This document shows positions 1-10,789 of a DNA stretch of 64,000 nucleotides, piece by piece (the first letter of the stretch is position 1; the number at the start of each line of letters is the position of its first letter). The translations under genes were made by a program, and so were the position numbers. Source of the DNA: Tomocerus qinae (Eukaryota; Arthropoda; Collembola; Entomobryomorpha; Tomoceridae); assembly GCA_020055645.1 (NCBI GenBank), contig CM034546.1:10974001-11038000 (forward strand), read 5' to 3'. Under the pieces are notes generated by a model that saw only the letters and a program-made list of their open reading frames with translations, was not told the origin of the DNA and searched no databases.

Positions 1-600
1 CTTAATACTATATTTGTACTAAAAATAGCTTTTTAATCTTTAAAGCGTTACAAAATAGTCTTGTAAACAGCTGAAAATGCATAATATTAATAACTATATA
101 CCGTGCCAAAGTCATACATTGTCGCACCATACACTACACTAAAGATTTACTAATATAAATGACCATAATATTGATCAGATGGAAGCATTCCTACATATTG
201 CGCTGCAGTGCATCTTAAGATCGTCTGTTCAACATTATTATTATTATATTGGTCGTTAAATTATTTTTTGGAAACTTGTTACGATTACTTTCTATATAAG
301 GCTACGGAAATATCTACACGACACATTTGTATGACCTAATTATCAAATAATTAAAATTTGAAAAAGTCATCTGTTCTGGCCAATCTGATTCAAACTGTTT
401 GTTTTTTAGTGATTCTAAATAGAATAATTGAAAAATTGTAATTATAGTAATTATTAAAAAAATTCTAATTATAAAAGAGGTGATAGATGGAAATGTATAT
501 ATTGAAAATATATTAATTGGGTATTTTTATTATAGAGGTCGTTCGCGATTGAACTTATTGTAATCGGTATTTTATATGCTTCCAGCCTTTTGATTCATAG
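1..600. other. AT-rich stretch with no recognised gene
   Basis: I see no supported coding region here. It lies 3' of the minus-strand gene at 1412-2460, so it may be intron or hold later exons of that gene, but no exon with convincing splice sites and codon use stood out. Confidence 0.4.
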
Positions 601-659
601 CAATTCATTTTTTACGGATAAAGGCTACCAAAATATTTTATTCACAATATAATCCAAGC

Positions 660-688
660 TTTCGACAACTTTCTGTTGTCATCTTCAG
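660..688 (-). ncRNA. hammerhead-ribozyme-like core in the left repeat of the Penelope fragment
   Basis: Mirror copy of the core at 1097-1125, read on the minus strand, with the same CTGAAGA, stem II and GAAA. The two cores point outward from the element because the flanking repeats are inverted. Confidence 0.4.
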
Positions 689-1096
689 GGAATCTAAAGA
701 TAAAATGATGAAGATGATAGCTGATATACGTCACAATCGTGTTTTGTCTTCTGCGGTAGCACTACATTTCGCTGAAATTCACAACTATCATCATAAGCCT
801 CCATCCATAAGACTGATTGAAAAAGAACCAAATGCTTTTATTCGAAAAGTAAAAGAAGGCTTGTATATTCGTTCGCAAAAAGAAACCATGAATTTGGATT
901 CGGGATTGTCTCTTAACCCCTTATGGTCATCTCTACTAGAATCTATCTTATAGATTCACACATATACCTAAAAACAATTTACCGTTACGTAGCTACATAT
1001 TTTGCATTATTATATACCTATTATTTGTTTGTTCTAATTCTCTATCACAAATATTTAATCATATCTATCATCTTCATCATTTTATCTTTAGATTCC

Positions 1097-1125
1097 CTGA
1101 AGATGACAACAGAAAGTTGTCGAAA
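1097..1125 (+). ncRNA. hammerhead-ribozyme-like core in the right repeat of the Penelope fragment
   Basis: CTGAAGA (1097-1103) is followed by a 6-bp stem, GACAAC with GTTGTC, closed by an AGAAA loop, and then GAAA (1122-1125). This is the order of the two conserved hammerhead core strands around stem II. One extra T (1104) precedes the stem, and I could not define stems I and III or a cleavage site with confidence. Activity is therefore unproven. Confidence 0.4.
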
Positions 1126-1411
1126 GCTTGGATTATATTGTGAATAAAATATTTTGGTAGCCTTTATCCGTAAAAAATGAATTGTTATTGTAATCGGCTT
1201 ACGATTTATGAACTTGCTATTTTGGAAGGATGAATATTGATGGTATAATGTTTCTAATTTAGCACGAATATTAGTTTATATCACTAAAAGAACTAACAGT
1301 GATACCAAACTATACAAATATTAAAACGACGCAATATTGAATAATTAATTGTTAATTTAGTTTACTTCATTAAATTGTACAACAAAAATAACTTTGTAAA
1401 ATAGTCCTTAC

Positions 1412-2460
1412 CTTTGCCGTTGGAGTGGTCAAGTTTTCGTTTCTTTTTGGTTTGTGGATTCACAAGTTGGTGAACTGTAGGAAGTAAAGGATCGAAATCG
1501 GGATCCTTGTCAACTGAGTCAGCTACCTCTTCTTCACTTTTGTCATTTAAAAAATCGTCATTTTCGGATTCAACATCGTGCTGGTGTAGAATTTCATCCT
1601 CTGTTCAAATAAGAAAAAACGTTATTTAAAAATACTTTACAATTTTTACAATTAAAATAAATTTTGTATTTTCAATAGAAATGTATTTAAAATGTATTCT
1701 TACTAGGAATCAAAAGCAAATCCGCTTCATTTGCAGTTATATCTGACAATTGAATATCAGCAGTATTGAAACTATCTGTATAGAAGCCTTCTGTACTAGA
1801 CTGCGGTTTATGAGTTTTTTTGCAATTTTTCTCTGACTCCGTTACATCATGGCTACGCTTTCTCCCTGTAAATATATTATAACGATCTGAATAAGAAAAA
1901 GAAACTAAATACATACATTTTAACATGGACTCAAAAATTGGAATAAGATAAAAATGTGGAATGTTGGTTGACTTTATTTACACTTCTGACTTCGTCGAGG
2001 AGGGGGAGGAGAAACATTTCTGCCTCCCACAGATGTACTTAGAGTAATTGTGCTGGTGGAGCCTAAATTCGTAGGCTTAGGAACTGAAGAACCCGGAACT
2101 GGTGACGCTGGCTTTAAAAAACCACTTGGACCAAGTATTTCTCCTAAAAATTACAGAACACATTTTAATACTAAACTTATGTAGATAATTGTGCATACAC
2201 AATAGACACTCAATACCCAATTAATAAAATGTAAATGTTGATTGATTGATTGATTGCTTTTATTTCAGGGACCATTATTAACAGTAACAATTAAGCCCCG
2301 TTATTTCCTTTTCACAGTCACAATATTAAGTTGTCTTACCAAATTTGTCAGCAATGAAATCCTCCAGAAGATAAACCCGAGTTGTCAATCTCCAAACAGC
2401 ATCTTTCAAGGAATCAAACTCCACTTCAGAATCAAAGTCGATGTTACGGTTTTGTTCCAT
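1412..2460 (-). CDS. unrecognised acidic, probably nuclear protein; first four exons of a minus-strand gene
   Basis: Four exons can be joined in one open frame with GT-AG introns: 2460-2340 (starts ATG GAA CAA), 2143-1982, 1865-1704 and 1600-1412. All donors are GTAA-type, all acceptors end in AG, and the reading phase is kept across all three introns. The fourth exon ends at a GTAAGG donor, so the gene continues to lower coordinates, but I could not place the next exon; the Penelope fragment at 601-1184 probably lies in the following intron. The visible part is about 211 residues. It has an acidic N-terminus, a Pro/Ser/Thr-rich second exon, a lysine-rich and then acidic third exon, and a strongly acidic fourth exon ending near a basic TKKKRK patch that resembles a nuclear localisation signal. 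I do not recognise the family. Confidence 0.6.
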
Positions 2461-4030
2461 GTTAAATTTTAATAAGTGTGGGATGTTTTACAACCTTATT
2501 AAAACTATCTGTAACTGCCAACTCCACAAGTGACAAAAATGCAGAACGAATGACGAAGAAAGTGACGAGTTTCTTTCAGATGTTTGTCAATTATGTCATT
2601 TGCTTGTTTTTACTTTCTTCAGAATCGGCTCAAAGTTTGAATATTGGTGCGTAGAAAGAAAGCACCCCTACCTCACTATATAGCTCTTCAGTCTTCAGTA
2701 AGAAGTAAACGTTTTTGGGGTTATATAAAAAACCATTTTTTTCCTAGTAAAAAGCTGTTTCCGTCATTAATAATATTATAATATTATATTAATTATTAAT
2801 ATTTTCTTTACAACAACCATTTGAACTTTGAACCAAAACGTAAATCTATGCACCAAAACGTAAAAAAGTAAAAAGCAGTTTTCAGAAAAATAACAAGAAA
2901 GAATGTTCGATTTCTACGAAAAAATTATCATTCGGCTAGTAAAGTAGTAATCCCACCGATTGTTTACAAATAAATTTCTATGCTTCACTCTAAGTCTCCA
3001 GAGATTAACTTTATTAAGATACTAATTATAAGTCGATCTCCTCTGCTTTTTGTTGTTTTAGATTACAATGTTTTGCTGTTTTGAATTTGGATAAATTAAT
3101 TGAGAAGAAAAAAACAGTTTTTGCTAAAAAATACTATTGTAGTGATAATTTTGCCAAATCGCATAATCACATTTACTACAAAGCGGGTTCTTAAAATAGC
3201 TAGAAGGTAGCTCAATAATATTTAAGCTTTACGGGTGAATAATACTATGATGAAGACTGCAGTGAACAGTGAACTGTGTCTATTTCAATCTCAACAAGCA
3301 TTGCTTTAAGAGAAATATTGTTGTCAACATATTATGATAAAATATTAACAGAATTTATTCGTTAAAATTTAAAACCATTAGTAGAAGTGAACCAAATAAT
3401 AGAAACAAAACAGAATGAATTATTTATTATTTTATGATAATAGTTGTGAAAGGCTATACCGTGCATCTCCAATATGCATGCTATCATATACTCCATACTC
3501 GATACACTCCATACCTATGGACAGACATTATAGAACAACAAATAAAAAATTTAATTCTTCATTGACGATGCACATTTGCAATTTATTAGTAATTACATGT
3601 AAATAATGTAATACCTGCTATTTACGCCGATCGTATTTGCGGACTTGATATTTAAACTCATTTCGCATATATATATATAATGAAGGAGGGTTGGAGTTGG
3701 AGGGTCCATTGGTATTAAATTTCAATTATGTACGTGGTTTAGTAGTTTCAATATGAGTTACAAATAGTTAGGGAGATTCGTTCTATGAAAACATATGAGA
3801 ATGTGCTAGGCACACAATACATTATCACATTTACCGATATAAACGTACTGAATGATTGTTGTCACATTGCATTCTGGTGAATTGCTCATCATCATTTGAA
3901 AAATTATTCAAGATAATGAAACTCAATAATTAATAGTAGTAATGATAAGAACATAACTTTGCTTCCACGACATGTTAATTTATTCAAAACCACAGAATTC
4001 GTCTTTATAGATAAGCTTGAAAGTTTTCAA
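2461..4030. other. intergenic AT-rich sequence
   Basis: This lies between the divergent minus-strand gene ending at 2460 and the chemoreceptor promoter at 4031. The only open frame of note (3415-3606, 63 codons) has no family resemblance and reads like chance. A short TA run lies near 3668-3680. Confidence 0.4.
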
Positions 4031-4039
4031 TATAAAAGG
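4031..4039 (+). promoter_or_regulatory. TATA box of the gustatory-receptor-like gene
   Basis: TATAAAAGG lies 88 bases before the ATG at 4127, leaving room for a start site about 30 bases downstream and a short 5' UTR. It matches the animal consensus well; placement is by sequence only. Confidence 0.5.
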
Positions 4040-4126
4040 TGGAATTCCTGACAGTTGCAGAAATTAAAAACTAGGTTTATCCTAAATGTTATTTTATTCC
4101 TATTTAACTGAACTCCAAAATAGAAA

Positions 4127-5774
4127 ATGTATCACAAAAATATTCTTCGCCTATACAGTCTCCAAGTGAAAATAATGCAGGTCTTTGGATCAGTGCCATT
4201 CAAGTGGGATCCGAAGACAAATAAATTGCGTTATATTCCAACTAAACGACAAAACATGTATTGGAAAATCAAAACGGGAATTTATGCTTTGCATTTTGTC
4301 TTCTTGTTTATCGGAGTTAAGAGAACAAGCACTGCATCATCCGTTGGAATTGCCGAATTGGACAAATATTTCCATTTCTTTTGGCTGTCTTGTCTATTCT
4401 TTGGAACCTTACTCGACTTGAACGTCTTCAAGAAAAAAATATAGTCATGCAGTTTCCTAATTCTATGATACATACTGACCATCATTTGGAAGGTAAAAAC
4501 TATAACTTTCAATAAAATTTACTACGTAAAATTGAATTAAGTAATTAAAATACTATTTACTGTTTATTCTAACTATAATTTCTTCTTAAACTAACAGATT
4601 ATGTTTTTATAGAGTATGTACGTAGATTTGGGAGTCCTGAAAAAGAAGAATGGTGGTGGAAAACTAACATAGGTCTGTTGATGATCTGCCTGACAGCAAC
4701 CAGTTTAACCTTACCTACTGTGTACGCCACTGTTGTGTTTCAAATGCCTTGTAGTCCCCGCTACTACGTCTCTCTAATTGACGACTGTGAAAATGTTCAT
4801 CCCATTTTATTAGGGGCGAACTTCCTGTTTGAAATCTGGATGTTCCATCACATGTGGGCAACTATCATATTTCAAAATTACCCAATAGCGATGTATTTGT
4901 TCACCGTATCCAAATGGCTTACTTCCATTAGGTAAACTTCGGTTATTATACTTTTTCAATATGGCAACAGTTTCTAGTAGTACATACCAGGGAACAATAA
5001 AGGACCTTTTTTGCCTTTTTTATAACAATGGTAGGAGTAGGATTTTTGAATATATAGCAGTCCTTTTTTGAATTTTTACCTTTTTTGATGTAGCATCGTG
5101 CCCCATTTGCATCCACTTTACTTGTAAATAAGGTAAAAAGGTCTGCTTTTTTAGAAAAAGTAATACTTTTTCCTTTTTATGTAAAAAAGGAGTACTTTTT
5201 GTTCCCTGGTACATACAAATTTAATTCGACGGAAAATAAACAGGCGTCAAAAAAATTTAACTTTCCAGTGTAACAAGCCCCGCTTATTAAATTAAATTAG
5301 TAATTGAATGGATATTTTAGGTCTGGGGTAATGAAGGATTGGTCGTTGGAACAACAAAGATATGTCTATCGGACTCTACAACTACTAACTACAAAGCTGA
5401 TCGATTACAGTGAATACGTGTTCCCTATTATCATAACTTATTTGAGCAGCATTAACATTGTCATTAATTATATTCTTATAACCATGTTTGGCAAGATTCC
5501 AATACATTTTTACATTGGCTGGTGTGGCGGGGGAACTGCCACTATGATAGGCATCATGTATTTACTCAATATATTGTCAGGTGTCTACGAGTCTTCTTTG
5601 GATTACATAGAGCAAGAGAAAAACCGACTCAGGTGCAATGAAGACAAAATAATCTTGAGGTCGTTCCAGCCCCTTAAATATACCATTTGGCAAATGTTTT
5701 CATTTTCGAGGGATACATATCCAGCTGTCAATGAAGCAATAATTGACAATACAGTTACCTTAATATTACTTTAA
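4127..5774 (+). CDS. gustatory-receptor-like seven-TM chemoreceptor, three exons, one frameshift in exon 1
   Basis: Exons 4127-4492, 4613-4931 and 5321-5774 join with GT-AG introns in consistent phases. The protein starts with a basic cytoplasmic segment (F-G-S-V-P-F-K-W-D, then K-L-R-Y-I-P) before a first hydrophobic segment, as in springtail gustatory-receptor-like families I have seen. Exon 2 adds two membrane segments after an E-Y-V-R-R-F-G-S-P loop. Exon 3 holds further membrane segments and ends with the typical tail: a conserved arginine-phenylalanine block, K-Y-T-I-W, and a closing D-N-T-V-T-L-I-L-L. The frame of exon 1 closes at 4444, just after an A run (about 4431-4438); one more A there would keep the frame open to the donor at 4492. 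So this is either a young pseudogene or a homopolymer error in the assembly. The role would be ligand-gated chemosensation at the dendrite membrane. The ligand is unknown. Confidence 0.7.
4987..5209. mobile_element. 223-bp MITE in intron 2 of the chemoreceptor gene
   Basis: Terminal inverted repeats start CCAGGGAACAA at both ends and continue imperfectly for about 28 bp. The element is flanked by a perfect 6-bp duplication, TACATA (4981-4986 and 5210-5215). The interior is rich in CCTTTTT and AAAAAGG and has no coding capacity. The superfamily is not clear from the 6-bp duplication. Confidence 0.7.
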
Positions 5775-6339
5775 AGCGTTTTACTCAAAAATATTGTAAC
5801 ATATTTCAAAAATGAAATTTAGAGTTTATATCCTTAAAATAATAATTGAATCATTAAAATACCGAAAAAGGTTAACACGAAAGTTGTATTGCTAATCTAT
5901 ATTAATAATCTTAGACTTGATAAAGCAATAAATTTACCTGTCTATATATGTATATATGTCTGTACGTGTGGTAGGGTGATTCCAAATACAAAATGCACAT
6001 TCTCACTTTTCACGACAGACAATAACAGGGAGCATGTTAAAGTATGTAAATATTATGTAAGTTTGGTATTGGCATGGGACATTGGAATATATACAAGTGC
6101 AGCCCAGATTATCTAATACCAAAACATAAATTATTTGTTTCATAATATGCAAAGCACTACTTTTCAACGCCTAAAACGCAACTCGGATGCGTGAATGGTG
6201 TCTTGCTCTGTGAGGCTGTGTAATATTTTTTGACTGCCATATCACACTTTTAATAGAAATATTCAACGTGTTTTTCATCTAAGCAAACTAAGCACTGGAA
6301 TCTTAAGGATTAATAAGCGCATCTTAGATATGATATCAC
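5775..6339. other. intergenic, with a partial copy of dispersed repeat R1
   Basis: From about 5895 the sequence carries the R1 head, TTAGACTTGATAAAGCAATA followed by AATTTACC, which recurs in degenerate form at about 6352, 29098, 21645 and 36022. The open frame 5889-6116 lies in this repeat and is not supported as a gene. Confidence 0.45.
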
Positions 6340-7020
6340 TTCTATAATATAATCCTAGACTTGAAAAAAATTACCAATCTATCTATGTTTGTCTGGTAGG
6401 AGAACTTAGGAAATCTACATATATTACGTAATGCAAAACCCTCTCCGCCATGTATAACACAAGTGCTGACTGCAACACATTTAAGTACCTCCTCCTCCTC
6501 CTCCCATAGACTGCACACGTAATATATACATGTTCCTTTAAAAGCAAAATGAGCATGCCCAATTAATGTTTTCAATAATGTACCCCAGCGCATACCTTCA
6601 TCTGCTAAATTTAGTACATGGAGGTATGCGTTGGGGTACATTATTGAAAACATTAATTACTCTAAACAACCGAAATGAGTCGTTTCATGTTATTGTAACA
6701 TCAAAATAATAGTAGAAATTTACATGAGATGGTTGAATGGTGGTGATTGGTGATTGAATTGAAATGATTAGCGAAAGGGGACATTTCGTAATGATCTAAT
6801 GGGCCTTATTAAATATAACATTTCAAAACTTCTATTCCAAATTGGTTCTGTTATATCGACAAACTTATTTAACATTTTTAGTAGAGCTGGGTTTACTTTT
6901 TTACTACCCTCTTGATTCTTGATTCCTTTGGCAGTTGGCACACCTATTTGTAGAATTAAATAACAGTACTGGGTAACTAACTATTTATTCATAAGTTGTA
7001 CTCATAGAATTTGTACGTTT
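6340..7020 (+). repeat. dispersed repeat R1, longer copy (contains a nested hairpin element)
   Basis: This aligns along its length with 36000-36520: shared landmarks include TTACCAATCTATCTAT, CTGCACACGTAATATAT, TTGTAACATCAAAA or TTATAACATCAAAA, GCGAAAGG and the closing AAGTTGTACT. Compared with the other copy it has an extra 90-bp hairpin (6566-6654). No coding capacity and no clear terminal repeats are seen. A non-autonomous DNA element is likely, class unknown. Confidence 0.6.
6566..6654. mobile_element. 89-bp hairpin element nested in R1
   Basis: Arms of about 33-38 bp are almost perfectly complementary (one mismatch seen) around a loop of about 21 bases. Comparison with the R1 copy at 36225-36260 shows that R1 is interrupted exactly here, with AATTA duplicated on both sides (6561-6565 and 6655-6659). 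This makes a tiny MITE more likely than a host microRNA precursor. Confidence 0.6.
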
Positions 7021-8740
7021 TTCCAAAGTCCCAGGGAGAATCTTATTTTTCTGATTTAAAAAGTGAGCTTTTTGGTGACTTCGTGGGATTTTTTTCAAAA
7101 ATGGAGCCTTTCATTGTTCCCTGTATTCGGTGCTACGATCATAAGTTATTATTTTGGTTTAGGAAATTCTTTTTTAGCAGGAAGCTGGAGCTGCAGCTAA
7201 TTTTGCAACCAAAAGTATATTAATTTAAATAAACTTTGTATTTACAAAGTTAACGTAATTACGTAAGGGATCTTACGGATCTTTTCGAAATTGTTTTTAT
7301 TACTGTACTGTGTTGGGTGACCTGCTGAGTGCTAGGCTTGCCCCCTTAGCTGGGTTCACTAGTGCTATTATAATGCTCTAAGAAATGAGAGTCTAGTCAA
7401 GCTCAAAAAAATATTTTAGAAGTAGAATGTATAGAAATACATAATATTTTATTTATTATTTTATCATAAGAGTTAAATAAACCGTGAATTTTCAATCTAT
7501 GCATATTATACTCATATAATTCCATGCTATGGACAGACATTATAGAACAATAAATAAATTACTGCATTCTGTATTCAACTTCTTCCCCCTTCTTCTCCCT
7601 TACCTTCCCCTTCTTTTCCCTTCCTATTATTTACTGTAGACTTTATCTTATTTTTTAGCGCTCGAAACTGACTCGGAATATGTTTATGCTGATATTTATA
7701 TTTGATCTTAAAGCAAAACTATATGTACGCTGTGTCCGGGAGAATGAAAGACTGAGACTAGCCTGGGAAATAATTTAAATCTCAAGCCGGGAACGCGAGA
7801 AAAGCCAACGACGGTTGGCGAGAAGAAAGAAAAAAGTATAGTGGCAAACAAGAAGCCGTCTCGTAAAGTCGTACGAGAACGATTGCAGAAGCGTGTTGAG
7901 CGGAACCACGAGGCTATATGCGGAGATTCCAGGTTAGCTTTGTGGTAATAACAGAATAGCAAAATGCCAATTAGTAAAAAATGTAGATACTGTGCTAGAG
8001 TGTGGAACTTATACCAAACGATGTTCACTGCTTGTTCTTGGCTGGAGACCTGGGGATTCAGCCACATGATGCAAATGGGGTAGATAAGGCCGACGAATTC
8101 AGCCTAGTAACAAACTAGCATTTACTAGCCAAGCGATAATTACTGCAGGGCAGAATACAAGCTCAGATCTTCAATAGGCTTTATCGCTTAACTTCATATC
8201 GCCAGCGTTCACGGCGCTGCCTAAGTCGCAAACACAATTATCTCTCTTCACGTCGTCCAGGAATTTCCACTCACAGCACTAAAGAAATGATGTTTCTATC
8301 GGGTTTTTACACCAAAAAACGTATTTTTCGGGCCTTGGTCCAACATTCACGCTCCGAATTTTGTCCTGGCGAAAAGGTCTCCCCATTCTCAGCGCAGCAC
8401 TAATTCTTGGGTCTCCCAACTCCCAAAATTAGCCCGAAAACTTACAAATACGCGGACCACGACTAAGTCATGTCCGCTCAGTTTGGCAGCTAACCTGGAA
8501 CTTTAATTTCTCTCTACTATATATCCAAAATGCATGATTACATACTGGAAACCTATCTTTTAAAACTAACTACTAGTAATGGGTAATACTAGTAATGGTC
8601 TGGGTCTACTAGTAATAATATAATTATTTTAAACTTGTAATTAGTTGTAATTGATTAAAATATTCTATTTAAATTATTATATTGTGTCCTTTATTAGAGT
8701 AATAAATTGATCTGAGATAAATAAAGTTATATCGCTACTT
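7021..8740. other. intergenic sequence, no gene supported
   Basis: It contains a pyrimidine-rich run near 7580-7625 and a more GC-rich patch at about 8090-8510. The minus-strand frame 7708-8067 (119 codons) has no recognisable domain, lies partly in this odd-composition patch and may be chance or an unrecognised transposon piece. Confidence 0.35.
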
Positions 8741-8744
8741 GTGG

Positions 8745-8955
8745 TAGAAATGGCTGCTAAAGTGCTTGTCAATGTGACCTTTTGTAGTTCACCATTGAAT
8801 TTGTCGTTAATAATTCACGCTGTAAATCTAACCTACATACATACTGGTAGGAAGGTTGTTCATAAAATTTTAATGCTCCTTTCCCTAGTGTCAGACTGAC
8901 AGTGATATTGGTTTGGTAATGTAGAATAGACACATAATATTTTTCAAACTATTAA
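8745..8955 (+). repeat. dispersed repeat R2, copy 1
   Basis: This aligns with 21690-21910 over about 210 bp at roughly 75-80 percent by eye. Shared landmarks are TTTTGTAGTTCA, TTGAATTTGTCGT, AATAATTCAC, a Cx-GACTGACAGTGA block and ATTxGTTTGG. A weaker third match is at about 36978-37045. It is non-coding and of unknown class. Confidence 0.55.
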
Positions 8956-9969
8956 AAATTTATTTTAATTTCAGTTTATTTTAATTTTATTCTCGTTCAC
9001 TACAATTAGGATTAAGAGAAATGACATAAAACACTGAGCCAAAACTGCTCTTAAAATATTATAATTTAATACATGTTAATTATATGGCGCGTTAATACTT
9101 TCACTGTCTCTTCACCAGACTGTATCAAACCCCAGAATGGGACAATAAGAAGGAGGCAAAGCTTGACACTATATATACCTAATAATGTTGTGTGTGATTA
9201 TGTGCTATTATCAATGCAGTATTTAGTGTCAAGCTACGTCTACTTTTTATTTTCACATCCTGGGGTTTTCTACAGTCTACCCTCCACGCGCTTTCGCTAT
9301 ACCCTCCTAGAGTTTTAAAGTGTTTTCTTCTTACGTATCAGAATCATAGATCAGAAGCATAGAACGGAATAGCCATTAAATTATCCGTTTATTACTTAAA
9401 CCCAAGTAAAACATTATGTTAAAAAATTCATTTACAATAGCAAGAGTTTTGATAATAATAATGTGCAGTATCGATCAAGCATAATATAACCTATCTATAC
9501 TTGTTGTGACTCCCGTGTTCATTTAATATCCCCACCCTTTAATTATAATAATCTTGAATATCATAAACATACAGATGCTAAATATACGTTTGAAGTAGTC
9601 AAATCTTTATCTTTTCAATATTTTTTGTATTTGTTACAAATCACGAACGTATATTAAGTGGAAAAGTATTATTTCATATGTAAAGTTTTTATGATCTATA
9701 TAGGAGTAATGGGTTTTAACTCATATGGGAGTGATATAAATTGCGTGATATAAATGAAATTTACGTGCCCGAGTTTATTGACATTACCTGTTTTTCAAGT
9801 TGGTTAATATGTATACTACTGGACTGTAGTACACATACACGTATACAAGTAGCGGAGCTGCTTTATAGGAATAATCAATCTGTCTGTTTACGTCAGAGTA
9901 TCACAGTGGTATTATTGTTTCGGTCTAACTTCTAACACAATGGATACAATGGAAACAATGAGACACCAT
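8956..9969. other. intergenic sequence holding one small foldback element
   Basis: Apart from the foldback at 9117-9278 I see nothing supported. The short frames at 9073-9318 and 9741-9935 have no family resemblance. Confidence 0.35.
9117..9278. mobile_element. small foldback MITE
   Basis: The ends are inverted copies: AGACTGTA, then AAACCCCAG and a degenerate stretch up to AGCTTGACACTA, in total about 55 bp per arm at roughly 80 percent. The loop is about 50 bp. No clear target duplication is seen. Confidence 0.5.
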
Positions 9970-10155
9970 CAAGCACGTATCCAGAGGGGGGCCGGGGGGG
10001 TCCGGCCCCCCCCCTAAGCTTTCAGAAAAAGACGATTTTTTTGTCAAAAACGGTTAAAAATCCAAAAAATTTTCGCGATTCGCGCGAATATGCCTTCTAT
10101 TTAACAATATATTTTCGTGTGCCCCTCCTTGGTCAAATTCCTGGATACGTGCTTG
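9970..10155. mobile_element. hAT-like MITE with G-rich palindrome, copy 1
   Basis: Terminal inverted repeats are CAAGCACGTATCCAG and its complement. The element is flanked by a perfect 8-bp duplication, GACACCAT (9962-9969 and 10156-10163), the size made by hAT transposases. Just inside the left end a GGGGGGCCGGGGGGGTCC / GGCCCCCCCC stretch forms a strong hairpin. It is 186 bp with no coding capacity. A second copy is at 43686-43872. Confidence 0.8.
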
Positions 10156-10163
10156 GACACCAT

Positions 10164-10789
10164 CACTAATTGGATATTTTGTATTGTGTTGCTAATTGCT
10201 TTTTAATTGCCTTTCCTCGACGCTCGGCGAAGCGAATGCAGTAGTGAATGTGTTGTAGACAGCAGCTCGATGGCGGGGGTAATAAAACTGGCGAAGTTGT
10301 ATCTTTAATATACCGAACCCAGATTATAATACACAATCTCACACGCAAAGTACCAGTAATAAACAACATATTAAGAAGCTTACCACGCATGCCTGCATAC
10401 CAACCACAACCACATAGACCTTGCTAAATGCATGTTAAATAATGTTTTACATCTGGCTTTATTCCTCCCGAAGGATAAGTCCGATTTTTATGGGACTTAA
10501 ATATTTTGAATCCTGGAGTATCGAGGAACGCACGAGGGTTGCTGGATTTTTTATATCGTTGCTTTCTCTAAAATATTTCTAATTAAGATTTATGTTTGAA
10601 TGTTCACTGAAAGTAGTGAAAAAAGATATTTAAACTACATTTATTCGCTTGGTACAGTCAACTTTCATTTAATTAGAAAAAATGGTCAGTTATTAATTGA
10701 AAATAATTATCCAATAAGTAAATAAGGATGATTAGTTGACTCTTGTGTTAATTAACACACATTACAGTTGGCTAGTCAATTTGTGACAA
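10164..10789. other. intergenic sequence, no gene supported
   Basis: The minus-strand frame 10166-10390 (74 codons) has no family resemblance. No repeats with clear ends were found. Confidence 0.35.

Larger units (their letters stand above)
601..1184 (+). mobile_element. Penelope-like element fragment between inverted terminal repeats
   Basis: Near-perfect inverted repeats of about 115 bp (601-720 and 1069-1184) flank a short coding relic at 705-950. The 82-residue relic looks like the C-terminal part of the GIY-YIG endonuclease region of Penelope-like retroelements: a conserved E-hN-H-HH stretch around residues 24-31, then a K-E-P-x-A-F segment and the closing N-x-D-S-G-L-S-L-N-P-x-W block. 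Penelope elements are known for pseudo-LTRs that can be inverted and can carry hammerhead-like sequences, which fits the repeats here. A 13-bp word, TTATTGTAATCGG, occurs at 555-567 and at 1185-1197, so it may be a target duplication, although the left copy lies 33 bp outside the inverted repeat. The reverse transcriptase is absent, so this is a short remnant. The family call is from memory of the motif, not from a search. Confidence 0.6.

Noticed and set aside
3415-3606. 63-codon plus-strand gene
   Set aside because: Short, no signal peptide or motif, no splice partners found.
6561-6659. microRNA precursor
   Set aside because: The stem is too perfect and the empty site in the sister repeat shows a recent insertion with a target duplication.
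7708-8067. 119-codon minus-strand gene
   Set aside because: No signal peptide, domain, splice context or family resemblance; it lies in a stretch of odd composition.
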